From NCBI GenBank assembly GCA_030765065.1, contig CM060990.1, forward strand, positions 499,524,190-499,588,189: a DNA stretch of 64,000 nt. The letters run 5' to 3'. Below the pieces are notes generated by a model. The model saw only the letters and a program-made list of their open reading frames with translations. It did no database searches and was not told where the DNA came from. How positions within the stretch are numbered: the stretch's first letter is position 1; the number at the start of each line of letters is the position of its first letter. The stretch comes from Deroplatys truncata. Lineage: Eukaryota; Arthropoda; Insecta; Mantodea; Mantidae. Shown in pieces: positions 23,046 to 35,199 of this stretch. Both the position numbers and the translations under genes were made by a program.

Positions 23046-23869
23046 TAAGTTTCTTCAAAAGTTAATTAAGTTGAACCAGAATATATTTAATAATAATACC
23101 AGGAATGCTCTTATAAGATGTGATTTTGTGAAGTGATTGTCAAGGGTTTATGCAGCCTCATTTTGTAACATACTTTTAAATTGTAAATGTGTAAAGAGGC
23201 TTTCAAAAATCAGGGCATAAAATAGGAGGGATAGAACTTGAGAAAAATCAGCAGAATTTTAAACCTGGAATTTTTACAATATGTTCCTGGGGGGAAAATG
23301 AAAAGAAAGGAAAAGAACAGGTGCATCAAGAAAATATGCAACAGTTGCAGGAAACCAGTTTGTAATGAACACACATCCCAAATCTCCATCAGTACTTGTC
23401 AAGGGACAAATTTTCCATAATATTCCTGAATTTAAGCGACTCATTATCACTGTTTTGTAACATTTTGGTTTTCATGAAAATGCATTTTAATGTAATTTTT
23501 ACCAAATGTATTAGCTTTCCTATTCTTCATTATATTTTCTACTGAGTTCCCTGATTTTACAGAATTCACTTTCTGTTTCCAGGAGCTTTATTTCAATTTC
23601 CTATATATGTTGAAAAGCTATTGTTATTTTTTGTGTAATAGTTATTATGCACATGTGATTTATTCCAGGAAATAAAGCAAAACCTGGCCAAATACTTTAT
23701 ATTAAAATGATCAATATTTTAAAACCATAATATGCATTTCCTGTTCCACAATTTCCTGCTAGGTTTGATTATCATTTTCCAATCCAAATACTGCTGTCAT
23801 TAGTATGAGTAAAACACTCCTACCATGTCTGAATGGGGAGTTTTTATGTAGTTGCCACCACCAGGTTAC

Positions 23870-24410
23870 AAAGTGAGATGGCTCTGCAGTATGTGTGAGG
23901 TTGACATTTGAGAGGTTCCAGGTGCAATTACCATCAACCACCCACCCTGACCTTGGATTTTTCATGCTTTTCTCTCGTTGGTAGACGAATGCTTGGGGGT
24001 TTCCCATCTACCACAGTTTCTTTTCCATCATTTCCTTTCATTCTGTTTCCTTCTCCTTTAAGGTATTCTTTCACATTTTGTGGCATATGGCAGTGCTGGA
24101 CAGTGATCATATTGAACATATTATTTACTGGGGACACTTTTTCAGACGAATACTTGCTCAAAGGAAAAGTTCTCTCCATGGACACTAGAGAGCTGCTTAG
24201 TCGACAGGTCATTTATGTTCCTCTCTGGGCAGCTCAGTAGTAGGACGGTCTTCAAGCCTGGAACTGTTCGGGATTTCCGTATGTATCTGTGACCTGTCTG
24301 CCCATGGCCTGTAGCCTCCTGTGGTTCCTTCACTTCATCCCTTCTTCCTGGCATTTTTAGCCACAATAGATCTATGTAGGTTGCAGTATGCGAGGTGTCT
24401 CCCTCCATTG
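23870..24410 (+). repeat. Old SINE2-related copy, right arm
   Basis: Inverted partner of 8131-8680, near-identical. tRNA-like head at about 23872-23935, then a body with GACGAATGCTTGGGGG, as in the SINE2 copies at 41589-42098 and 50516-51030. Confidence 0.5.
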
Positions 24411-24519
24411 TATAACCTGTACATATACCTATACCACTACTGGGTTAGAAACTAAAATGCTTTATCATGCAAAACATTTAAACATGTTCCACACAGAAAG
24501 TAATTTTGAGTTACAGCTT

Positions 24520-24669
24520 CTGCTGTGAGTCAGCCCACTAGAGACTCACTGACAACATTGGTTAAAATTGACTTGGAGCATTGGTCACCTGAGCATTTCA
24601 AAGTAATTAGCCTTTCTCTAGAACCTCAAAGTAATAAAGAAGCTATTTGCTAAAAAAAAAGGGATATTT

Positions 24670-24703
<34 letters not shown>

Positions 24704-25990
24704 CTGCAGCAATGTGCCTCCGGACCCCAAAATTACCTGTAAGCTTTGTTTTTTTCAAATTGTTTTAAATAGTTAAGTTTTATTTTCAGAACACCTTACT
24801 TTATTTCAAACCAAAATAAATTACTGACAGATAAGGTTTACATTACTGAAACATTTGACTTTGCTAATAGATTGCAAAATACATTATTACAGCTTATAGA
24901 GGGTTGTTCTTGCAAGTGGTTTTCGTTACAACAGGTAATATATTAGGTGGCACATAAAATATTATACTGTTTGTTTTATATGTAATACACATTTATTTGC
25001 ATCTAACTTGTTCAGAAAGGGTGGAGGGTTACTCAGTGTGGTCTGGAAAATTTTCCACAGTAAATAATATGTTCAATTTGATCACTGTCTTGCTACACAT
25101 TCTCTTGTATATGAACCCTTGCATTTGTCACTATGCCTTCAGATAGTGCAAGGCACAATTCCAGAATGTGGGCTTTCACCTACATTCTGTAACAGATGAG
25201 AACTCCAGTTACTACAAAACATATTTTATTATCACTTAGGTACTCAGCGTAGCACAAACATTATACTTGAGTTACTTTTGGTACACACTCACAACACAAC
25301 ATAAATGATCCATTGAATCACAACTCACAACTAATTGCACTGGCACTATCCACTTTTCACTTCATAACTTCTTAATTTACTGAACTGCCCTTTTCAGGCA
25401 AGAGCAGTCCCTTAAATAGGACCTGCATACAAAGTGAAATGTTAGAAAGAGAGGTTACTAGAACTTGCCCAAAGGAATCTTCTCGAACTGTAATTATCTA
25501 ACTGCTGGGAAGGCGGCACATAATGAGTTCATTATGCAACTATTATTCTAAAGGGACGGGTCATTAGCAACACCCAGCTGGCCAGGTACGCAAGTCAGGA
25601 TGTGCTTGCACCATCAGCCCATAGGTAATTCACATGTGCAGTCACACTGCTTCCTCCTCAGGACTGGTCGTCCCAACCAGCACTGCCATATAAGGTTAGA
25701 CGATCTAGGTGTACCACCAATATCTTTCCTCGGGGCAGCCTCTGGATTCAATAGACTACATCATTGATCTTGTTCACCATGAGGTACAGTCCTTGCCATG
25801 GTTGTTGAAACTTGGAGTAATGCCCCTTGGTCTGGATAGGGTGATACAGCCACATCAGATCACCTTGCTGGAAATCTTGGCTTTTGGCTTGGTTTTAAGA
25901 GTCTTTTTCTTTGTAATAAATTAAGAAGTTAGTTCTCCTATTTTTTGTTGTAGTAGGTGCTTTATTAAGCCAAATAGTACAAAAAGTAGT
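24520..25990 (-). mobile_element. Gypsy-B remnant, right-arm copy
   Basis: Minus strand: integrase C-terminal region with GDLMWLYHPIQTKG and VVYWIQRLPRGKILVVHLDR (about 25700-25880), then LTR-like DNA. The piece from about 24650 to 25460, starting with a (TA)n run, has no counterpart in the left arm. Fossil, broken, old. Confidence 0.6.
24672..24702. repeat. (TA)n microsatellite
   Basis: About 15 TA units, present only in the right IR1 arm. Confidence 0.9.
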
Positions 25991-26834
25991 AGTGGAACTA
26001 CTTAATAAGCTAATAATTAAAGAAAAGAATGAAAATATTGAAATTGGAAGCAGCAGCATTGTTATATACACGCATGCTGGCTGCTCAAGTTAGCAGCCAT
26101 AATGGCTACATCACCTGTAGTGGCATCGGCATCAAGGCACATGTGGCCTGCCTTCTGTCTGGCCACAGGCAAAAATCTGTGCTGCAATTTAAAGGTAGTG
26201 TTGCTACCATTTTAATACACTGAAATTAGTAAACTAGTATTAGCTTTTACAATTCAATAAAACATCTGGAGTAGCAAAAGATTTGTGCTGGGGCCCTCAT
26301 CAATATTACAATGGGGATAAACAAACAGAAGATGAGATGTTTGAACCAAAAAGCATGTTACAGTGTCCATCAGTAAGAAAAGATCAGTATAGAGATGTAA
26401 GTGGTGAAAGAAGAAGACAAGGATCCATTACAGATGGATGTGGAAATAAAAAGGAGGAGAATAAAAAGAACACTAAAATGGCAGAATCATTTGAGGTCAT
26501 AATTATTTAAAATAACACCATTGTTGTTAAGTAAAATAGGTTGAGCAGGAAAAAAGACATTTATGCTTTATTAAGTAAACTGAAATTATGATTTGCAGTA
26601 TGAAATCCTAAAAACTGTCAATGAAAAATTAAAAACTGAAACCACAGTTTATAAAGAACTGTAAGAAAAGAAAATGCAGGAAACTCCAGCTAAGACATTT
26701 GTGCAGATAGCCATAACTCCAATTCCTGATCAGAAACACATTCAATTTCACAAAGCTGTAGAAGCAAAGCATCATATAGTTTTCATATCATCAACAAAAA
26801 ATGAAGAGAAATCCAAAAAACTGTTACAACATGT

Positions 26835-27503
26835 TTGAAACCAGCTGAAGAGAAAATAAAGATCAGAAGCCTGCATACAGTAGGTATGAATTTAATTATG
26901 CAAGCAGAGACCAAAGGAGGTGTTAAGAAAATTTTAAATAGTCAAAACCTCAACGGAAAAGACCTAAAAATTGAACCATCCAAGAAGAGAAATCCTTTAA
27001 TCATCATTTGTGATGTCATTGCTGGAGCAAAGGAAGATGATCTTATAGAAGACGTCTATAAACAAAACTTTGAGAATTACATAAACAAAGAGGAATTTGA
27101 TAATGGGTCCAAATTCAGATTCAACACAGGACCAAGAAATCAAGCAAGTGTTTGCCACATTGTTGAAGCTTCCGCAAGGCTGCCCAAATTAATACTTCAG
27201 AGGGGAAGGTTATACACAGGCTTCCAGTCTGTGAATGCTAAAGATTTTATATCAGTAATAAGTGTTTTAAATGCTGTGACTACGGTAATGCTTCAAAGTT
27301 TTGTAACAAACAAAAATCCATGTGTGGACATTTGGGAGAGGAAAATCATGAAAGAAAAGATTGTGCAAAAAATAAGCAACAAGCAATCTGCATTCTGTGC
27401 CATAAGAGGAACAAAACATCTTACAAATTCCAGGGCAAGCAAGATTGCCCAACCTATTGTATGTTTTTGGGATAGAGTCATCTCTAATACCAATTATGAA
27501 TAA
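26835..27503 (+). pseudogene. LINE ORF1 (gag-like RNA-binding protein) fragment
   Basis: An open stretch of 222 codons, but the reading phase changes inside it. From about 27265 the conserved signal is in another frame, where CFKCCDYGN, KSMCGHLGEENHERKDC and ICILCHKRN show the Cys/His knuckles that bind RNA in R1/Jockey ORF1 proteins. So the long frame is partly accidental. The left-arm partner is around 6470-6780 and further left. Confidence 0.6.
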
Positions 27504-27767
27504 TTGTGAAATATGGATAATAAATGAAAAAGACAGAAGAGAAACACACCAAAGCAGAACAAGAAGAAATATAAGAAGAGTTATTGACCACGAATTAAGA
27601 TTAAGCGGATTAAGAGACTGCAATGAAATTGGGATACAAGCCAAAGAAGTATTATTTAAAGACAATATGGACAATACAAGCTTGAGCACAATTGTAAATT
27701 GTAAGGATATTTATGAGGATAAAGTAGATGAAGAAAGGAAATTAGAAGCCATACCATTATTACCACC

Positions 27768-28030
27768 TTCTAATTCCCGAGATTGTGGGTTTAAACCCAG
27801 CAGAGGGCAATGGATTTTTTCGGGTGTAAAAATCCTTAGCTTGGCTTCCTTTGGAAGGGAAGTAAAGCAGGTGTTCCTGTGTCATAGATTTACAGCACAT
27901 AAAAGAACCTCAAGCCTGATGAAGAGACCTGTACAAAATTTCCTGTGTTCCACGCCCAATGTAGAATGGGATGCTAAGGACCACAGCAATTAAAGAGCAT
28001 CCATATATAAAACCCAGTTTAATTGTTAAT
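27768..28030 (+). repeat. SINE1 copy b, inserted in LINE ORF1
   Basis: 5'-truncated SINE1 (starts near the B box, GTGGGTTTAAACCC, and keeps the full body and tail). Flanked by TTACCACC-containing duplications at 27755-27767 and 28031-28040. The left-arm LINE copy at about 6160-6190 reads straight through this site, so it is an empty site. Confidence 0.85.
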
Positions 28031-30649
28031 CATTACCACCAAAATTAAGAATAAACAAAATAAAGAAAGAAATGGGAATGGAAGATACAAAAATAGTAAC
28101 AACTGACGCAATGTTAGATAACAGTTCAAGTTAAAGAAGAAAAATAGATGTACATTATCAGGCTTTAATAGAAGAGGATAAATTTAGTGAAGAAGAAGAA
28201 TTTATAAATAAAAAGTCATGGAGTAGTGGTTTCTTGCACTTTTTATGGAAAGGAAAAGAAGAGAAGAAAAAAGAACAGGATATTCAGAATACACAAATTA
28301 ACAAGGACAAAGGATGACAAGAAAAAGAGGATGATGAAGAAGAAAAAACAAAAAAGCTATGATAAACTAACAGGAATGCCGGTAGATAAAGACTTAAACA
28401 TAAGTGCATATGAGGAAACTGAAAATAAGCAAGCTCCAATTGAAACTAGAAAGGCCAGCAACAACATGCAACATTAATAAAATTTATGCTGATTTGATAC
28501 ATCATTACAGCTCAGTAGGTTAGAAGAAAGTCAAACTATGATCATGGCATTGAGGCATGATGTATTTTTTCAGTGCCATATGCAATTGATAGGATGGATT
28601 TAAAAGTCCAAAACATACCAACCAATCCAAAAGAATTGCTAAAACTACTATAAGTTGCTTTTAAAACAAAGATGATTTTCTGGATCTAGAAGAAGTTCAT
28701 AAATGTTTTGTTCTATGTTATGAGCACATTCTCTTTGATAGCAATCAAAGGTGGCCACATTGTTATGCTCAGATTTGACACAATGGAGCAAATAATCCTA
28801 AAAACCCTATTCCTAAACCCAGCAAACCAATCTGTCAAACAACATCCCACCAAGCCATAAATACTCCTTTTAAAAATAAATATGCCACTATTAAACCTAA
28901 TAGCAAAAAGTTTTCGCAAAATTACAACAATAGAGATAATTTGTTTGGTTTTATGATCAAACAATTAGGCAGCAATATTAACCATGAGAAAAAAGAAAGT
29001 ATATAACCTGTACCAAAAGCAGTCAGATCCAGAAAGGTACCACATAAATTGTTTGAGTGTACAAATTGTCAAAAGAATTAGCTGAAAAACAATTTAAGGC
29101 TGGTCCAAAATATCACTCATTTGCTAATACAGGATATGTACTTCTTAGAAGACACAATGGAGGATTATTTGAATTTAATTATAAATTAATCAAGATAGAA
29201 CAAATTAATGCACAGTGAAACAGATAAGTGAAGTCAGAATTAAAACATTTATTTGAAGAATTAAAACTAGACATACTTTGTATTCAGGAACTGTATTCTA
29301 TAAATGGTAAAATTATACATATTCCCATCAAAGCAAGAACAATAAGCACTGGAAATAACGCAGGGGTGGCAATTGTAATAAATAACCCAAATTTGCAAAT
29401 AGTATAATGCAAATAAATGATTCTCATACAAACTGCTTGCAATTGAAACTGGAAAATTTATTCTTGCTAATCATTATTTCCAATACAGCCATCAAATTGA
29501 AATATATATAACCACAATAAAAAATATAAATAGAATTTTTACAGGTGCTGAAATACTACATACACTGGATGTCAGTGCAAAATCAGATTGGTAGTATAAT
29601 ACAATCATAGACAAAAGAGGAGAGGAACTTGAAGCAATTATGGAATTAAATATGATTATAAAAAATGAACCCCATAATCCCCTAAATTGTGAAAATTATC
29701 AAGGAACTATTTCTATTATAGATTTAACCTTGTGCAATATTAAAATTAATAACAAAATCATGAACTGAAAAGCAGGGCAAGACCTTACTTCCAGCAACCA
29801 CAGATTAATATAGAAATAGCACATGATGGATGTGTTAAATTTGATAAATTAAGCTACACTTATATACAAGCACATTGGGAGGAAATGAAGAATATTTTTT
29901 ATAATAGGGACTTAAAATATATGGGAACATTGGTTGATGAGGATTCCAACAATTTGGTGAATATAAATCAATTAGCAATATCAAATAAGCTACATAAACA
30001 AAAAATTTAAAAAGTGTTCGGATAGTTTTGAACTGATACATTATAAAAAGCACAAAGAAAAATGAGAAAAATGAGGTTAATTTATTGAAAATAAATAGTG
30101 GCAGAAGATCAGGAAATTAATATAAGAAATTATGGATAAACTAAGAAAACATTTAAAGAGCCATTAAATGAAACTAGATACAATTCATGGAAAAATTTCA
30201 TGAAAACAAATTTGGATACCAACATATGGGGAATTTTCCATCCTGTAAAAGATTAAGAAACCAAAAATATTAACAACAGTACAGACTCAAGATGGCACAA
30301 TAACCACAAGCTGGAAAGAATCAATAAATGAACTTTTGGAGAAATTACTCCCTGATCATGAAATTAGAACAGATGATGTAAATAATACTTTAAAATGAAT
30401 TAATATGAACTTAGCATACATTAATAATAAAGTTATATTTAAATTTATGATTGAAAAACTCAAGAGAAAATAGGCTACAGAACCTAATGGGTAACTAATG
30501 AAGTATTAATTTGTTTGGAAGAAAAAAATTAACACAATTTTTATTTAAACTCTTCAACAGTTGTATATAGCAAGGTCGCTTTCCCTATTGTTGGAAAGAG
30601 ACCAATGTTACAATTTAAAAAAAAGGGGAACAATAAAGATCCAAAAATC

Positions 30650-31453
30650 CAAAACCCTATTGACCCATATGTCTGTTAAATATAATTGGGAAAGCTTTTG
30701 AACAGAATTATAGAATATAGATTAATGATTGGCATGAGTGAAAAACAATTTGGGTTCAGGAAAGGGAAGTCTATGGAGAAGGCAGTAATTGAAGTAATAA
30801 ATACAGTTAAATTATTCAAATCCAAATACATAATAGGGATATATATTGATATTTCTGTGGCTTTTGATAACCTATGGTGACCATTTCTTTTTTATAGATT
30901 ACAAAGGAAAAATTTCCCAAAAAGCCTTTATGCCATTTTGAAGGAAAATTGTGTAGTTGGAAGTGTATATATAAAAGGAGTTGGAGAGATTGTTAATAAA
31001 CAAATAACAGAAGGTTGCCCGCAGGGACCAATCCTAGGATCAATTTTCTGGGATCTAGTGATGGAAACTTTATTAGAAGAACTAAATAATGATATAGATG
31101 TGAAAAGTATGATCGCTTATGCTGTTGATGTTATTTCTATTATTGAAAGAAATTCAAAACATGAGCTGGAAAAAATGAGCCAATAATTTGATGCAGAAAT
31201 TAAAATTATGGTGTTGTCATTCAATTTACAGATCTCCCCCTCAAAATCATGTTGTATGGTCCTTAAAGGATGCCTAAAAGGGAATCCAATAATGAAATAT
31301 AATTATGTTACACTAAAAAGGGAAAAGAAAGTAAAATATTTAGGAATGTTTTTAGATAAAAAGCAAAATTTTAGAAAACACACTTTATGCGTTAAATCCA
31401 AATTTGAAAAAAACTATGATGAAATTAGCCAGACTAATACAATCAAATTTTAA
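30650..31453 (+). pseudogene. LINE reverse transcriptase domain
   Basis: RT blocks in order: EKQFGFRKGKSMEKAVIEVI (block 2a), IGIYIDISVAFDNLWW (block A, catalytic Asp kept), QITEGCPQGPILGSIFWDLV (block B), AYAVDVISII (block C, where the usual YADD reads YAVD, so one catalytic Asp is lost), then ISPSKSCCMVLKG and VKYLGMFLDKKQNF (blocks D/E). This set is typical of the R1 clade. Stops at about 30880 and 31186 separate the pieces. It has no partner in the window because LTR-1 and the window edge cut the left copy before this domain. Confidence 0.8.
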
Positions 31454-31677
31454 AGTATCTCTACACATTATTACTACATACTATAATACGTTTTTTTAAA
31501 CAATAATTACATACAAGTCTGGGGTGTGGGCTACAAGAATGCATGATTAAAAATTAAGAATCATCTAAGAAGTACACAAAGAAAAATTCTATTACATTAT
31601 ACAGAGGCAGTTAGCACCACACCCACAATGGCTTTATTAATCTCTACAGGAATTTACCAATTGATTTATTAGTAAGA

Positions 31678-32040
31678 ATGAGAGGTGTAATGTTTTGGCA
31701 TAAAAGAAGAAATTATGAAAGGGCAGAAGAAATTATAGGTCCACATTGCAATTCCATACCTAAAATAAAGAACAAATTAAAACCAATTCGGCAACTTGAG
31801 TTGAATCAAATAAATGATGGGAGTAGAACCCATAATATATTTGGTAATATAAATGAAACATTAAATTTAAGGCATATTAAACCAACAAAAAAACTAATAC
31901 ATCATCTGACAGGACATGGGCCATATAGAACTTTTTGGTAAAAGATTAAGAAGACTCAGAATGACATCTATACACAATGTGGTGCACAAGAATACACCAG
32001 AACATGTCCTCTTTGAATGTGTAAGATATGAGGACCAAAC
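31678..32040 (+). pseudogene. LINE ORF2 C-terminal region
   Basis: RGVMFWHKRRNYERAEEIIG, later LTGHGPYRTF and, in another phase, remnants of the Cys/His cluster with an EHVLFECVRYE-like end. This is the usual C-terminal tail of R1-type ORF2 proteins, downstream of RT. Broken after 31941. Confidence 0.5.
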
Positions 32041-32299
32041 ATTATAAGAAACAACAAAATTAAGCAGCTATCAAATTGGTTATATGTTAAGAAATGAAGA
32101 TTTACTCAATTATCTTGAAATATTAGCACACAAAATTAGCAAGCAGCTTGGGAAGAAAGAATAGAGCAGGAGGAGATAGCAGTAGTAGTTGAAGCAGTAG
32201 AAGAAGTTAGATCAGAAATAATAAGAACACAGAATATTTATAATCAGTTAAATAATTCACCACTTAGAAACGATACATAAACCAGGACCAGATGATGAG

Positions 32300-33480
32300 G
32301 GAATAAGAGAGAAAGGGTGTATATGAAGGAGATGGAAAAGAAAGGGATAGTGATCAAATTTATAACAGAAGAAGATTTTATGGAACTACTATGGGGAGAC
32401 TATATTGGGAGAAAGAAGAAGAATACAACCAAGGAGACAATTAGATGAAACCTATTAATAGGAATGGTGGAGGTGAAGAAGAGAAGAAGAGGGTCAAGAT
32501 GATAATCATATTGGGAAAGAAGAAGTAAATACAATGAATAGAGAAATGTTGGAGGAATAGTGGAGATGAAGAAGAAAAGAAGATGATGAAGGTGATAACT
32601 ATAGTGGGAAAGAAGAAAAATATTATGACCAAGGAGATGATTAGATGAAACTTATGTTGCTAGATGTACAAAATTAGGACAGGAACAGTGGAGGTGAAGA
32701 AGAGAGGAAGAAGAGGAGAAAGTGGGAAAGATGAAAATTACGATGACCAAGGAAATGATTATATAAAATTTGTTATATTAAAATGAACAAAAGTAGGAGA
32801 GAAAAGGAGGAAAATGATGGAGGCAAAGAAGAGAAGGAGATAATAATTGTAGTGAGGAGGAAGGAGAAGGTGGTGCAAGGGTGTGAGTTTGCAAGCTACA
32901 GGAAAAAGGGGAAGGAGGAGTCAGCCAAGGAGGATGGAAGGTGGCGCAGTAGCAGTGGCCGGCAGAAGATTAAATGTGAATTTGATGAATTATAGCTTCA
33001 ATTTAAAAAGCAAAACAAAAAAGTGCTTTAAATGAGAAATAGCTTGAGTGAAGGTGTAGTGAATTAGAGTTTTAACCTATATGGTTACAAAAGTTAGAAT
33101 TAAAAGGCAAAATAGTGGAAAAGGAGGTTGAGTGAAACAGTGCAGTTAAACTAAAAGTGAAATAGTGTGAAAGTAGGTAGAGTGAGTTAATGAAGAGTAG
33201 TGAATAATAATTTTAAGTTTAATAATGAAAAGAGATATAAGGAATCTATTGTATTTTGAAGTTATAAAGTGTTAGATAGATAATGTAATTGAAAGGTAGG
33301 TATAAGAAGAGTGGAAAGTGATAAGTGAAGTAGTATGATGAAATTATTTAAGATGATAAAAAAATAAAATAAAGAAAATGTAGCTTTAGAGAAGTATAAA
33401 TAATGTAGAATGCAATAAAATAAACAACAAAATATATTTTTCTATAAAATATAGTTAAGCTAGTAACAGTGATGTGAGTT
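32300..33480 (+). repeat. Purine-rich, partly tandem low-complexity DNA
   Basis: The plus strand is dominated by A and G (GAAGAAGAGAAGAAGA-type words) from about 32300 to 32980, with a degenerate unit of roughly 110-130 bp recurring between 32440 and 32830 (ends like GATGATTAGATGAAAC, middle GGAGGTGAAGAAGAG). It then grades into A-rich DNA. It may be the 3' untranslated end of the LINE or an independent minisatellite. No gene supported. Confidence 0.55.
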
Positions 33481-33521
33481 TGAAATTATTTAGAACATTT
33501 GAATCAGAGTTGAAACACACA

Positions 33522-34728
33522 CACTACATGATCAAAAGTATCTGGACACCTGGCTGAAAATTACATACAAGTTCCATCGGTAATGCTGGAAGTCAATATG
33601 ATGTTGGCCCACCCTTAGCCTTGATGACAGCATTCACTCTTGCAGGTATACTTTCAATCAGGTGCTGGAAGGTTTCTTGGGGAATGGCGGCTCATTCTTC
33701 ACAGAGTGCGGAACTGAGGAGAGGTATCGATGTAGGTTGTTGAGGCGTTCCAAAACATCCCAAAGGTGTTCTATAGGATTCAAGTCAAGACTCTGTACAG
33801 ACCAGTCCATTACAGGGATGTTATTGTCATGTAACCACTCCACTACAGCCCGTGCAGTATGAACAGGTGCTCAATCATGTTGAAAGATGCAATCACCATC
33901 CCCGAATTGCTCTTCGACAGTGGGAAGCAAGAAGATGCTTAAAATATCACTGTAGGTCTGCGTTGTGATTGTTCCACACAAAACAACAAGGGGTGCAAGC
34001 CCCCTCCAGGAAAAACACGACCACACCATAACACCACCACCTCCGAATTTCACTGTTGGCACTACACATGCTGGCGGATGACATTCACCAGGTATTCACC
34101 ATACCCACACCCTGCCATCAGATCGCCACATTGTGTACCATGATTTGTCACTCCACACAACGTTTTGCCACTGTTCAATCCTGTAGTGTTAACATACCTT
34201 ACACCAAGCGAGGCGTCATTTGGCATTTTCCAGTGTGATGTGTGGCTTATGAGCAGCCGCTCAGCCATGGAATCCAAGGTTTCTCACCCCACGCCTAACT
34301 GTCATAGTACTTGGAGTGGATCCTGATGCAGTTTGAAATTCCTGTGTGATGGTCTGGATAGATGTCTGCCTATTATTCTTTACAACCCTCTTCAAAAGTC
34401 AGTCAACAGACGAGGTCAGCCTGTACGCTTTTGTGCTATACATGTCCCTTCACGTTTCCACTTCACTATCACATCAGAAAACAGTGGACCTAAGGATGTT
34501 TAGGAGTGTGGAAATCTGATGTACAGACTTCTGACACAAGTGACACCCAATCACCTGACCACATTCGAAGTCCTGAGCTCCATGGAGCATCCCATTCTGC
34601 TGTTTCACGATGTCTAATGACTACTGAGGTCGCGGATAATGAGTACCAGGCAGTAGGTGGCAGCACAATGCACCTAAGATGAAAAATGTATGTTTGTGTG
34701 GTGTCCAGATACTTTTGATCACATAGTG
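33522..34728 (-). mobile_element. Tc1-like DNA transposon, decayed
   Basis: About 1.2 kb with terminal inverted repeats of about 28 bp (core ATCAAAAGTATCTGGACAC) at 33522-33550 and 34701-34728. The right flank is TA; the left flank now reads CA, probably a mutated TA duplication. The transposase is on the minus strand. Confidence 0.88.
33658..34300 (-). pseudogene. Tc1 transposase (DDE), broken
   Basis: DDE/D-type cut-and-paste transposase. Visible in order on the minus strand: WSDKSWYTM (first catalytic Asp; the usual SDE reads SDK), SDGRVWVW, VKFGGGGVMVWSCFSWRGLAPL, LLPTVEEQFGDGDCIFQHD (second Asp), then SVQSLDLNPIEHLWDVL (Glu about 34 residues on). Stops fall after QHD (about 33868) and before the GGGGVMVW block. 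The N-terminal paired-like DNA-binding part (about 34300-34650) is eroded and not readable. Confidence 0.8.
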
Positions 34729-34730
34729 TA

Positions 34731-35165
34731 TTTTTCGTCTTGATCGGTTTCGAGAGCTAATTGCTCCCATCCTTGGAAGTGGCCAAATGGTTCCTCATGG
34801 TAATGTCCGGTGTGAGTTTGTGTGTGGTGGCATCTAGTGGTGCAGTGATGAATTCCCATAGTGGGTTCAGTGGCGGCAATTCAAAATTTATTACACAGTG
34901 TTTATGTTTTGTGATTTGTAACTTTTCCCAAGTATCCAACTCTATTTTGTATTTTGCCGGTTTTAGGAGTGTTTTATTTAGTGTAATGTTGTGATTTGTC
35001 ATCCAAAACTGATGTGCAACCGCAGATTTCTCTATCTGTTTGCTTTGATGTGTCTCATATGCTCCTTTAGTTTGGTCTCTAAATTTATTTTTGTTTTACC
35101 TATGCAGATTTGGTCACATTCTGGGCAATTAATTTGATAGATTCCTGCTTTTTGTTCTGAGGTGT
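34731..35165 (-). mobile_element. Penelope-like element, GIY-YIG endonuclease tail
   Basis: Minus strand: AGIYQINCPECDQICIGKTK (the GIY...YIG-type block, here ending CIG, with the CxxC typical of Penelope endonucleases), then LETKLKEHMRHIKANR, AHQFWMTNHNITLNKTLLKP, ELDTWEKLQITKHKH and the C-terminal NPLWEFI. This is the 3' end of a Penelope-like retroelement; the reverse transcriptase part is absent. One frame change lies near 35030. The Tc1 element abuts it at 34728. Confidence 0.75.
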
Positions 35166-35199
35166 TCACAGTGCTGTACAATTGTTGCAACAAGAATGA

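Larger units (their letters stand above)
19425..30640 (-). repeat. IR1 right arm (long inverted repeat)
   Basis: Partner of 3587-13730 in opposite orientation. It has extra DNA of its own at about 24650-25460, starting with a TA microsatellite, and a SINE1 at 27768-28030 that the left arm lacks. The outer end is set only by where the left copy is interrupted by LTR-1; the LINE itself continues to about 32290. Confidence 0.83.
26240..32290 (+). mobile_element. R1-type LINE, longest copy, decayed
   Basis: Order on the plus strand: ORF1 (about 26290-28500) with Cys/His knuckles near 27260-27470, APE endonuclease (about 29230-29900), reverse transcriptase (about 30650-31450), and a C-terminal Cys/His region with LTGHGPYRTF at 31910. 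Two reading blocks and this domain order fit the R1/Jockey group of non-LTR retrotransposons, which move by target-primed reverse transcription. Numerous stops and shifts; a SINE1 sits in ORF1. The 5' end is placed where the match to the left copy fades (about 26240), and the 3' end at the start of the purine-rich DNA. No clear poly-A tail or target-site duplication was found. Confidence 0.8.
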
